A stretch of DNA of 64,000 bases from Candidatus Poribacteria bacterium (GTDB lineage: Bacteria; Poribacteria; WGA-4E; WGA-3G). The DNA lies in contig JAJDTJ010000149.1 of assembly GCA_022827225.1 (NCBI GenBank), forward strand, positions 1 to 64,000, read 5' to 3'. Below, piece after piece: positions 54,150-61,853 of the stretch; positions within the stretch are counted from its first letter, which is position 1; every line of letters begins with the position of its first letter. Below the pieces are notes generated by a model that saw only the letters and a program-made list of their open reading frames with translations, did not search any database and was not told where the DNA came from. The translations under genes and the position numbers were made by a program.

Positions 54150-55187
54150 ATGGACTGGAATGTTTTTGGCTGGGCAGGCATACAACTTGAAGTCCCTACG
54201 ACATGGGAGCTGAGTGGACTCAGTGGTGACCAGAAGACGGGTTATCTCCGGCTTGATGACGGGGAGATGCCGCGTCTTGAACTCAAATGGGCGCCTACCC
54301 GTAAGAAAAAGCCGGATCTCCACGCAACGCTTGACGAATACTTCAAGTTGATTCGCAAAACGTATAAAAGGGGTGCTGACCTCTCCTTCCGCCGGAACGT
54401 TGACCTTGTTAAGGACGCTGCGTTTTTTGAGGGGCGCACCGTGCTCGGTTTTAGTTGGAAGGGGAGTATCCGTGCCAACGGATTGATCTTTCACGCCGGA
54501 AAACGGATTACAATCGTACAGGTGATGGGTCGCCTTAAAGAGAACTGGAGACCGACGGTGCTACGGATCTTCCAATCCATCGTAGACCGTAGTGAGGCAC
54601 CCCTGACATTGTGGAGTGCCTACGGTCTGAAGTTAGGTGTGCCGAAAGAATATACATTGGAACGTCAGAAGCTTCTCAGCGGCTACCTGTTGTTTGCGTT
54701 TGGGGCAAAACCCGGACGCTTTCGGATACCTATAAAGGTCGCGAAGTTGGCAGCGAACCGTCTACGAAAAACTGACGGGCCTCTCGAAAAGATAGACTTC
54801 TCGCCACCCGACAGAGGACGACTGAGCGTTGAGCGATATGGACCGGCTGAGGTAATGCTTGGCGACTATAAAGACGAACAAAATCCATTGGAGGCGTGGT
54901 TTCGCGTCAAATACGCAAAAGCGATTCGCGGATACGGGTTTGAGGTGACAACCGATACAGAGACAGAAGATGAACGCCTGACACTTATCGGAGAACAGAC
55001 GCGCCTCTATGACAGTGTCCCGTTCAGTCCGGTGCTGATGCTAGATAAACTTTCTAAGCGGACGGCACTCGTGTTCCATCTCTGGCATTGCCATCATTCC
55101 AATCGTATCTACGTCATCCAGTCCATCGGTAGCAACAACGCGTACCCGACGGTCGAAAAGGTCGCTAACAGCATTGAATGCCATTAA
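54150..55187 (+). CDS. unknown protein with two similar halves
   Basis: The 345-residue soluble protein starts at ATG 54150, directly after the repeat element, with no strong ribosome site. Two segments look like internal repeats: GIQLEVPTTWELSGLSGDQK near residue 10 and GLKLGVPKEYTLERQKLLSG near residue 160, each followed by strands with basic charge. No signal peptide or membrane segment. It is followed by PqqD-like and ATPase genes, so it may be a cytoplasmic accessory factor of that transport locus. Function not recognised. Confidence 0.75.
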   Translation: MDWNVFGWAGIQLEVPTTWELSGLSGDQKTGYLRLDDGEMPRLELKWAPTRKKKPDLHATLDEYFKLIRKTYKRGADLSFRRNVDLVKDAAFFEGRTVLGFSWKGSIRANGLIFHAGKRITIVQVMGRLKENWRPTVLRIFQSIVDRSEAPLTLWSAYGLKLGVPKEYTLERQKLLSGYLLFAFGAKPGRFRIPIKVAKLAANRLRKTDGPLEKIDFSPPDRGRLSVERYGPAEVMLGDYKDEQNPLEAWFRVKYAKAIRGYGFEVTTDTETEDERLTLIGEQTRLYDSVPFSPVLMLDKLSKRTALVFHLWHCHHSNRIYVIQSIGSNNAYPTVEKVANSIECH

Positions 55188-55284
55188 TAGTTGTCAGTTA
55201 AAGAAGATTGATTGCATCCGATTCCTATTTAACGTAAGACTAATAACTAAAGATCAACAACTTTTTTTTTTGATCGCTAAAAAA

Positions 55285-55746
55285 ATGATCAACAGAATTT
55301 TATACACACTCAAACTTAAAAAACGTCCCGAGGTGGATCGCACGCAGGTTATGAAATCGTTTCCGGTGCGGAATCAGCTGATAAATTGGGAGATAGACGA
55401 CAAAGGCGAAGCCTCACTGGTCATTCCACAGAAGGATAAACTCTGGATACGGCTCGCGGGTAAGTTTTTTATGCTGCCTGATAAAAGAGTAATTGTCTTG
55501 GATTCTATCGGGACATACGTGTGGAAGATGTGTGATGGCAAACATACGATCTCGCAGATTGTCAAGGGTGTCCAAAACCAGTACCAGTTGACACGGAAAG
55601 AGGCGGAAACATCACTTTTTACGTTTATGCAGCAACTCGGGAAACGGAACTTCATCCAGTTCGCTATCCCAGAACAGAACGCACCCGCGACACCGGAACC
55701 CGAACCTCAAAAACCGAGACGCTTCGGATTCCTACAGCGGCGATAG
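55285..55746 (+). CDS. PqqD-like protein
   Basis: ATG 55285 (MINRILYTLKLKK) is chosen over the frame's earlier start at 55174, which overlaps the preceding gene and encodes unrelated residues. The 153-residue protein has a PqqD-type winged-helix fold (about residues 55-130): VIVLDSIGTYVWKMCDGKHTISQIV, then a helix and KRNFIQFA. PqqD proteins bind precursor peptides (RRE domains) for modifying enzymes. No radical-SAM enzyme or precursor is evident nearby; here it may instead bind a peptide segment of the transport system. The C-terminal tail is Pro/Arg rich. Confidence 0.8.
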   Translation: MINRILYTLKLKKRPEVDRTQVMKSFPVRNQLINWEIDDKGEASLVIPQKDKLWIRLAGKFFMLPDKRVIVLDSIGTYVWKMCDGKHTISQIVKGVQNQYQLTRKEAETSLFTFMQQLGKRNFIQFAIPEQNAPATPEPEPQKPRRFGFLQRR

Positions 55747-55799
55747 TTGTGGAACTTATGCAAACCCCTTTAGATAGCTAGGGGTACAAGGAGAAAAAA

Positions 55800-56612
55800 A
55801 TGAACGAACAAACAGAAATCGGTAATGTTGACGCAACTTTTGCCGAAACACCGGAACGCTTTCAGCGTCTGCTTCCCAAAGAGAATACAGTCCGTGTCCG
55901 AAACCTTATCAAACGCTACGAAATGGGAACACAGACCGTCGATGCACTCCGCGGTGTCAATTTCCAAATCCAGCGCGGTGAATACATCTCTATTATGGGT
56001 CCCTCCGGTTCAGGAAAATCGACGCTTTTCAATATGATTGGTGGACTCGACAAACCGACTGAAGGCAGGGTCTATATTGACGAGGTAGACATAGCACAAC
56101 TCGACGCTTACGAACTCGCATGGCTCCGCTGCCGAAAAATCGGTTACATCTTTCAGTCGTTCAATCTAATCCCTGTTATGACAGCACTCGAAAACGTTTC
56201 ACTCCCGATGATCTTCGCTGGCATGAGTGCTGATGAAAGTAGAGAGAAAGGCGTTGATCTTCTCTCACTTGTTGGACTTGGGGACCGTGTGCAACATAAA
56301 CCGTTGGAACTTTCCGGTGGGCAGCAGCAGCGCGTCGCAATCGCACGCTCCCTCGCAAACGACCCCGCGATTGTCCTCGCCGATGAACCGACGGGAAACC
56401 TTGACACGAAGACCGGATTAGAAATTATTGATCTACTCCGTCGTTTGAATGATGAAAACGGCGTAACAATTATCACGGCAACACACGACCATAAAATGTT
56501 AGATGTTTCCGATCGTATCTTCCACATGGCGGATGGTAAAGTCGACAAAATCGAATCTCGCGATGAAATCGACCTCCACGTTGGTAAATTAGATGGTGAA
56601 GAGGTAGGGTAA
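55800..56612 (+). CDS. ABC transporter ATP-binding protein, LolD/MacB/FtsE type
   Basis: AAGGAG precedes ATG 55800. The 270-residue ATPase has Walker A GPSGSGKST at about residues 67-75, a Q-loop in YIFQSFNLIP, signature LSGGQQQR near 170, Walker B IVLADEPTGN near 190 and a switch histidine in TATHDHKM. Members of this group drive FtsX-type permeases in lipoprotein sorting, cell-division hydrolase control or efflux. The giant FtsX-type permease of this locus is the likely partner. About 35 N-terminal residues before the domain are unusual. The C-terminus continues past the core by about 25 residues. Confidence 0.92.
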   Translation: MNEQTEIGNVDATFAETPERFQRLLPKENTVRVRNLIKRYEMGTQTVDALRGVNFQIQRGEYISIMGPSGSGKSTLFNMIGGLDKPTEGRVYIDEVDIAQLDAYELAWLRCRKIGYIFQSFNLIPVMTALENVSLPMIFAGMSADESREKGVDLLSLVGLGDRVQHKPLELSGGQQQRVAIARSLANDPAIVLADEPTGNLDTKTGLEIIDLLRRLNDENGVTIITATHDHKMLDVSDRIFHMADGKVDKIESRDEIDLHVGKLDGEEVG

Positions 56613-56763
56613 ATAGTTTAGGGTTATTAGTTAAGAGGGTTCCGATTGTCCAATATCTTTTGGTAACCGTCTGTGCTTCAATTGAGAAACCACGGTTACA
56701 AAGAGATAATCAAGCATCAGAAACCAGACTTATAACTTATAACTAACGACTTATAACTACTGA
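56613..56763. repeat. TTATAAGTT-type inverted-repeat element, copy 3
   Basis: The core from AGGGTTCCGATT to CATCAGAAACCAGACTTATA closely matches copy 1 (33328-33483). Both copies contain a nested hairpin (here GTAACCGT/ACGGTTAC). The right end carries ACTTATAACTTATAACTA and a further ACTTATAACTA. It separates the ATPase gene from the SelA-like gene and has no coding capacity. Confidence 0.8.
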
Positions 56764-56766
56764 AAT

Positions 56767-57888
56767 ATGAATATCTATGAACGTTTAGGCATCCGTACAG
56801 TGATTAACGGTAACGCAACGCTTACACGACTCGGCGGTTCCATCATGCCACCGGAAGTGGTCGCCGCGATGGCTGATGCTTCTAAGCACTTCGTAGATAT
56901 CATCGAACTCCAAAAACGCGTCGGTGAAGAGATCGCAAAACTCACCTACAACGAAGCGGCTTATGTCTCTTGTGGTGCCGCCGCTGCCCTAACCCTCAGC
57001 ACCGCCGCGTGTATCACTGGAATGGATCCAACCAAACGTGAGAAATTACCACATCTTGACACCTCTATGAAAAGTGAGGTCATTGTTCATCGCCACGGTC
57101 GCGTCGGATACGACTTCGCCGTGCGTCAGGTCGGTGTCACATTCGTGGAGATCGGCGACGAAAACGGGACAACATCTGACGAATTAGAAGACGCTATCAC
57201 TGAAAAGACCGCCGCGATCTTCTATTTTGCTAACCCCGGCAGAGAGCATCTCTGGGTACCATACACAGAAGCCATCGCAATCGCTAAAAGACACAATGTT
57301 CCGCTCATCGTTGATGCCGCTGCACAGTTACCACCACCGGAAAACCTCTGGCGTTTCACGCAGATGGGTGCGGATTTAGCACTCTTCAGTGGCGGAAAAG
57401 GGTTGTGCGGACCCCAGAGCAGCGGACTGATCGTCGGAAATAAATCGTTGATTGCGGCGATCGCTTTCAACGGACCGCCACACCCTTTTATCGGTAGAGG
57501 TATGAAGGTAGGTAAGGAAGAATTGGTAGGGCTGCTCGCCGCTGTAGAGTGGTACGTCGGACAAAACCACGAGGAACTACAGCAGTCTTATGAGGATCAG
57601 GTTACCTACTACGACGAAGTCTTCGCGGACATCCGAGGTGTCACGGTCCATCGCAGTTTCCCCTCCGAAGCCGGGCAGCCGATGCCGCGCACCGAAATCC
57701 GGTTTGACGAGACACACCTCGGCATCACACGGGACGAAATCCTTCGGCAACTACAAACTGGTGAACCTTCTATTGACATCGCAGGCGCAGGTGCAGACGG
57801 TGTCCTTATCAATGGACAAACCTTGATGCCCGGAGAGGTAGAAATTATAGCCCATAGATTAAAAGAAATTTTAGGAAATACAAAATGA
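56767..57888 (+). CDS. SelA-like PLP-dependent enzyme
   Basis: The 373-residue protein resembles the SelA/D-glucosaminate-6-phosphate ammonia-lyase (DgaE) group of fold-type I PLP enzymes. It begins MNIYERLGIRTVINGNATLTRLGGS, contains the PLP-binding segment YVSCGAAAAL and IVDAAAQLPP, and the Schiff-base lysine K211 in SGGKGLCGPQSSG. True SelA is longer (about 460 residues) and needs a tRNA-binding N-terminus, which is absent. A sugar- or amino-acid lyase role is more likely. It overlaps the following hydrolase by four bases (ATGA), a sign of translational coupling. Confidence 0.85.
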   Translation: MNIYERLGIRTVINGNATLTRLGGSIMPPEVVAAMADASKHFVDIIELQKRVGEEIAKLTYNEAAYVSCGAAAALTLSTAACITGMDPTKREKLPHLDTSMKSEVIVHRHGRVGYDFAVRQVGVTFVEIGDENGTTSDELEDAITEKTAAIFYFANPGREHLWVPYTEAIAIAKRHNVPLIVDAAAQLPPPENLWRFTQMGADLALFSGGKGLCGPQSSGLIVGNKSLIAAIAFNGPPHPFIGRGMKVGKEELVGLLAAVEWYVGQNHEELQQSYEDQVTYYDEVFADIRGVTVHRSFPSEAGQPMPRTEIRFDETHLGITRDEILRQLQTGEPSIDIAGAGADGVLINGQTLMPGEVEIIAHRLKEILGNTK

Positions 57889-58595
57889 AACTTAACAACG
57901 GCATTCGCCTGACATGGCTCGGACATTCCACCTTCAAAATCGAAGCGGATGGACAAACACTCCTCATCGACCCGTGGGTAACAAACAACCCTGTCTGTCC
58001 CGATGCACTCAAAACCTTTGACGCACTTGACATAATCCTCATAACGCACGGACACGCCGACCACATCGGCGATGCTGTACCACTCGCTAAAAAACATTCA
58101 CCGACAGTCGTGTCTATCGTTGAAATCGCTGGATGGCTCGGTAAACAGGGTATTGACAACGCAATTGGGATGAACAAGGGAGGCACTGTCACCGTCGGGG
58201 GCATAAAAGCGACGATGGTCTCAGCAAACCACAGCAGCAGCTTCACAGAAGAAGACGGCACGACTGTGTATCTGGGTGAACCGGCAGGCTATGTGATTGA
58301 ATTTTCAAACGGCTACAAAATCTACCACGCCGGGGATACAAACGTTTTCGGAGATATGCGGATTATCGGTGAGATTTACCAACCCGATTTGGCACTGCTC
58401 CCTATCGGTGACCATTTCACAATGGGACCGCGTGAAGCCGCATACGCAGCACAATTGCTCAATGTACCAGCCATCCTACCGATCCATTACGGCACCTTCC
58501 CACTGCTAACAGGTACACCGGAGGAATTACGGCAATTAACGGCTTCTCGAGATGTGGAAATTATCACCTTAGAAGTCGGAGAAACATTAGGGTAA
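57885..58595 (+). CDS. metallo-beta-lactamase-fold hydrolase (UPF0173 type)
   Basis: The 236-residue protein has the zinc motif THGHADHIGD (HxHxDH) near residues 52-61, WLGHSTFKIE near the start, YHAGDT near 145 and PIHYGTFP near 200, matching the UPF0173 subfamily. Its natural substrate is not established. The start ATG overlaps the stop of the SelA-like gene, so the two are translated together, suggesting that the hydrolase acts before or after the PLP enzyme. Confidence 0.92.
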   Translation: MKLNNGIRLTWLGHSTFKIEADGQTLLIDPWVTNNPVCPDALKTFDALDIILITHGHADHIGDAVPLAKKHSPTVVSIVEIAGWLGKQGIDNAIGMNKGGTVTVGGIKATMVSANHSSSFTEEDGTTVYLGEPAGYVIEFSNGYKIYHAGDTNVFGDMRIIGEIYQPDLALLPIGDHFTMGPREAAYAAQLLNVPAILPIHYGTFPLLTGTPEELRQLTASRDVEIITLEVGETLG

Positions 58596-58625
58596 GAGAT
58601 CGTTCGGACAAGTCAGGTTTTCGGT

Positions 58626-58868
58626 TTATTGTTGGGTCAATTCGGCGTATTCGTACACCGGTGTTACGATAGTGCGAATAGGACGGCATTTGCCCCACAC
58701 TGCTTGGTGTAAACGCTCAACGGTTTCTGGCGCGAAGTATTTTTCGCCCGTATCAACGTTAACTCGGGCAGGCACATTCTCGATTAGAACAAACTGACCA
58801 TTTATCTCAATGGTGTAGGTCACATTTTTCTCAACTAAAGTCTCATTCCAAGCCACGTTGTCAGACAT
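58626..58868 (-). CDS. YgiT/MqsA-N-like small protein without zinc cysteines
   Basis: The 80-residue protein has the YgiT-type core FVLIENVPARVNVDTGEKYFAPETVERL. In typical members the segment after VPA is VCxxCGE; here it is VNVDTGE, so both second-pair cysteines are lost, and the first pair (CxxC at the N-terminus) is also missing; the only cysteine is in GKCRP. YgiT-type domains occur in MqsA antitoxins and unpaired regulators. No toxin gene is adjacent. The ribosome site is weak (A-rich). Confidence 0.65.
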   Translation of the reverse strand: MSDNVAWNETLVEKNVTYTIEINGQFVLIENVPARVNVDTGEKYFAPETVERLHQAVWGKCRPIRTIVTPVYEYAELTQQ

Positions 58869-58925
58869 TTTTTTTCTTTTTTTGAGATGGACAATGCACT
58901 ACATTTCCGAACTACTGTTTGAAGA

Positions 58926-58969
58926 ACGGAAACCGCACCGAATCGTCTGTAAATCGGTTCGGTTTCCGT
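58926..58969 (-). terminator. strong hairpin after the LamG gene
   Basis: ACGGAAACCGCACCGA (58926-58941) pairs with TCGGTTCGGTTTCCGT (58954-58969) over 16 positions with one mismatch. It lies just past the stop of the minus-strand LamG gene. The minus-strand T run is modest. Confidence 0.6.
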
Positions 58970-58981
58970 GAATTTCTTTTG

Positions 58982-59752
58982 TTAGTTTCTCAATCCCTTG
59001 AGGTGTCCCCAAGTCGTTGAGAGTTTACCGGCGGGTTCGACAGGTAGTTGATCGCTTTTGGATTCAAAATTCTGCATCACCTCATCTTCTTCAAGAATCC
59101 GGTCGTAGATACGGACGTTGTCTATCATGCCGATGAGGTATCTGCCATCGTGTTCGCTACCGATGCGCCGCTCGTTCATATTTTCAGGTGTAGTTCCAGC
59201 GTTCCCTTCGTCAACCAATTCACCATCAACGTAGAGTTTGAGCTCGTTGTCTTTGGTATTGCTGGTGTAGATGATGTGGTACCAGGTGTCAGTTTCAGCC
59301 GCTAAACGGATTTTGACACCATCGTTTTTGTGAACTTGAATCTGGTTTCCCTCGAATTTGAAGTGGACTTTACCAGCAGCCCACTGCCACGTCGAGATGA
59401 TACCTTGAATGCCGCTAAACTGCCCTTCCAGCGCGTAGCATTCGATGGTCACAAATTCATAATCGCCGAGTTCAGGGATTTTAACGTAATTATCAACTTT
59501 CCCTTCAAACTCCAGCGCCTCTCCGGTAGCAGCGGTCGCCCCTTCAACGGATTTGAGACTACCGACGAGTTCGGCATCGTTTCCGCCAAAGATATCTTTG
59601 ACGACCTTACCGTCTATATCCGCTTCATTGAGCGTATACACAGCAACGAGTCCGTCTGTCACAAAATCCTGCGCGTCAGCCATGTTCACATAGCAGAACA
59701 CGGTAAGGAGCACAGTAAGGACGCAGATTGCTTTAATAGATCTAAAGCGCAT
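58982..59752 (-). CDS. secreted LamG / concanavalin-A-like protein
   Basis: ATG 59752 (MRFRSIKAI) is chosen because GGGAGGA lies about ten bases upstream; the frame reaches 59770 at a TTG. The signal peptide cleaves near residue 28 (MADAQD). The rest (about residues 30-225) is a LamG-like jellyroll: GLVAVYTLNEADIDG, then YVKIPELGDYEFVTIECY, WQWAAGKVHFKFEG, WYHIIYTSN, LKLYVDGELVDEG and GMIDNVRIYDRILEEDE. Such domains bind carbohydrates or form structural parts of surface proteins. No catalytic domain is attached. It has its own terminator-like hairpin. Confidence 0.88.
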   Translation of the reverse strand: MRFRSIKAICVLTVLLTVFCYVNMADAQDFVTDGLVAVYTLNEADIDGKVVKDIFGGNDAELVGSLKSVEGATAATGEALEFEGKVDNYVKIPELGDYEFVTIECYALEGQFSGIQGIISTWQWAAGKVHFKFEGNQIQVHKNDGVKIRLAAETDTWYHIIYTSNTKDNELKLYVDGELVDEGNAGTTPENMNERRIGSEHDGRYLIGMIDNVRIYDRILEEDEVMQNFESKSDQLPVEPAGKLSTTWGHLKGLRN

Positions 59753-59838
59753 TTGGATTGTTCCTCCCAATTATAGAAATTGCGTTCAGTTATGTTTCGA
59801 TTCATCAGATTCATCAAAATCTGCTGATACATTTTAAC

Positions 59839-60870
59839 CTATGTATTTCGGTTTGTCAAGTCAAGTGTGTCCGTTTCGGTAAATTTCTGTTCGAGTGCGG
59901 TGTTATCCTCATAGACGGTTTTGATTAATTCCTCAATATCGGGTTCTTGAACTGATATGTCTACGATTTTGAACTTTTGGAGTATCGCACCGATAAGGTC
60001 CGCTGTACTAACCTCCTCTGGCGCAAACCGGTATTGGACGCGATTGCCTTCCCGATAGGTGACGTGTGCCTTGGGGATGCTGATGTCCGAATAGGTTTCG
60101 GCATAATCGACGCTCAAAATCCGTTCTGTTGAGAGCAACCGGCGAAGTGCAGCGAGTTCGCCGTCAAAACAGAGCCTCGCTTTGTCAATAAGGATGACGC
60201 GTTTGCAGAGTTTCTCAACATCGTCTAAATCGTGTGTCGTTAGGACAACCGTGACCTGTCGTTCAGCGTTTATCTGTTGTATGAATTGACGTATCCGCGC
60301 CTTAGCAACAACATCCAGCCCGATCGTCGGTTCATCAAGGAACAGCACCTCCGGGTTGTGGAGCAGCGCGGCGGCGAGGTCTGCACGCATCCGTTGACCG
60401 AGACTCAATTGGCGGACAGGTGTCTGAAAAAACGCACCGATGTCGAGTAACGCATCAAACATCTCTACATTCTGATCGTATTGCGTTTGCGGAATCCGAT
60501 AGATACGCTGTAGCAACTCAAACGACTCCTGCACCGGTAGATCGAACCAGAGATGCGAACGCTGCCCGAACACCACACCGATATGTTTGGCGTTCTCTTT
60601 CCGCTGACGATGTGGGATATAGCCATTCACACTCACGCGACCTGATGTCGGCACCAAAATGCCGGTCAACATCTTAATAGTTGTTGACTTCCCGGCGCCG
60701 TTCGGTCCCAAGTATCCGACAACTTCGCCGCGTTTTATGGAGAATGAAACATTGTCCACCGCCTGGACGATACGGTGCTTACGAGAGAAGAGGTTCACAA
60801 AGCTCCCGAAAAAACCCTTGCGGTGGTGATAGACTTTGAAGGTCTTGCTGAGGTTCTCAACTTCAATCAT
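59839..60870 (-). CDS. ABC-2 exporter ATP-binding protein
   Basis: The family start MIEVENLSKTFKVY is at ATG 60870; an upstream in-frame ATG at 60921 (GGAAACTG before it) would add 17 residues and cannot be excluded. Walker A LGPNGAGKST is near residue 56, Q-loop in GVVFGQRSHLW, signature LSLGQRMRAD, Walker B VLFLDEPTIGLD and switch LTTHDLDD. The C-terminal about 100 residues form an accessory domain with TERILSVDY. This ATPase belongs with the two DUF990-type permeases encoded at 61039-62669, making a heterodimeric ABC-2 exporter of unknown cargo. Confidence 0.9.
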   Translation of the reverse strand: MIEVENLSKTFKVYHHRKGFFGSFVNLFSRKHRIVQAVDNVSFSIKRGEVVGYLGPNGAGKSTTIKMLTGILVPTSGRVSVNGYIPHRQRKENAKHIGVVFGQRSHLWFDLPVQESFELLQRIYRIPQTQYDQNVEMFDALLDIGAFFQTPVRQLSLGQRMRADLAAALLHNPEVLFLDEPTIGLDVVAKARIRQFIQQINAERQVTVVLTTHDLDDVEKLCKRVILIDKARLCFDGELAALRRLLSTERILSVDYAETYSDISIPKAHVTYREGNRVQYRFAPEEVSTADLIGAILQKFKIVDISVQEPDIEELIKTVYEDNTALEQKFTETDTLDLTNRNT

Positions 60871-60932
60871 ATTTTTTAGCAGTTGTCGGTACGATTTTTC
60901 TGCGAAAAATCTTTCAGTCATCAGTTTCCAGT

Positions 60933-61020
60933 AGTTATAAGTTATAAGTGGTAAGGTAAGAAGGGCGTGAACATATCCAAACCCCTCTTTCTTATAACTT
61001 ACAACCTCTTAACTTATAAC
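60933..61020. repeat. TTATAAGTT-type inverted-repeat element, copy 4 (short)
   Basis: AGTTATAAGTTATAAGT (60933-60949) is opposed by CTTATAACTTACAACCTCTTAACTTATAAC, written in two parts: CTTATAACTTACAACC (from 60991) and TCTTAACTTATAAC (to 61020). The core differs from copies 1 and 3. It sits between the ATPase and permease genes of the ABC-2 exporter. Confidence 0.65.
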
Positions 61021-61038
61021 CATTCTTCTGATAACTAT

Positions 61039-61839
61039 TTAGTGCCCCGTGCTTTGATAATGCAGAACACCCCATCGCCAGAACAGGACCGTGATACTTA
61101 AAAAAAGGAATCCCGCGAAGGGTGCTAAGTACACGCCAAACGAGGAAACGCCTGAAGACGCAACTTTTTCTAACAGAAAAAGAGAAGGAAAATAATTGAC
61201 GCACGCCAATGGCACGATAAACGTGAAAAAATGCCGAAACCAACACCGATAAATCGAAAACGGATACCCCCCCATAAAAGTGCCACCATGCGTAAAAATA
61301 TTGATAATCTCTATGGATTGGACGGTCCAGAAGCAGCTTGTCGCGCCAATCACGAACAATCCGATAAAAAAACAGGTACCACTGACCAATGAAACCAGCA
61401 GATACCCAACCTTTACAAACGACCAAGAGATCGTTAACTGCGAATTGGCAATAAGCAGGATAATAAATGCTTGCGAAAACCGACCGACGCGACGGAGTAG
61501 AAAATCCTGTGAAAAAACTTGAAAAAAGGTACCGAGCGGACGAATGAGTATCGTATCGAAATCACCGCGCATCACGCTATTCTGAAAGACATCAAACCCC
61601 CTACCAATCATTTCAGCGACAGCAAAACAGACACCGATCATACCGTAAAGGAATCCGACTTCCCATAGACTCCATCCCGCTAATTCTTTAAAACGGTTAA
61701 AGAGCAGTGCAATCATGAAAAAGTCGATAACAGAAATACTTGCTTGCGAGAACAGATCAAACACAAATGAGAGTCGGTACGCCATCTGTGATCGGATGCG
61801 AAGCTTGACAAAATGGAGATAGAGTGCGAGATGGTGCAT
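61039..61839 (-). CDS. ABC-2 family permease (DUF990-type), second subunit
   Basis: The start ATG 61839 (MHHLALYLHFVKLRIR) falls 15 bases after the end of the first permease; the longer frame to 61932 would overlap it by 79 bases. The product of about 266 residues has six hydrophobic segments. RSQMAYRLSFVFDLFSQ and LIRPLGTFFQVFSQDF segments resemble DUF990 (ABC-2 membrane) proteins. It pairs with the preceding permease to form the export channel. Confidence 0.85.
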   Translation of the reverse strand: MHHLALYLHFVKLRIRSQMAYRLSFVFDLFSQASISVIDFFMIALLFNRFKELAGWSLWEVGFLYGMIGVCFAVAEMIGRGFDVFQNSVMRGDFDTILIRPLGTFFQVFSQDFLLRRVGRFSQAFIILLIANSQLTISWSFVKVGYLLVSLVSGTCFFIGLFVIGATSCFWTVQSIEIINIFTHGGTFMGGYPFSIYRCWFRHFFTFIVPLACVNYFPSLFLLEKVASSGVSSFGVYLAPFAGFLFLSITVLFWRWGVLHYQSTGH

Positions 61840-61853
61840 TTTTAGAAATACCG

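Noticed and set aside
56767..57888. Selenocysteine synthase implying selenoprotein synthesis
   Set aside because: The protein is too short, lacks the N-terminal tRNA-binding part of SelA, and no selB, selD or tRNA-Sec gene is in the window.
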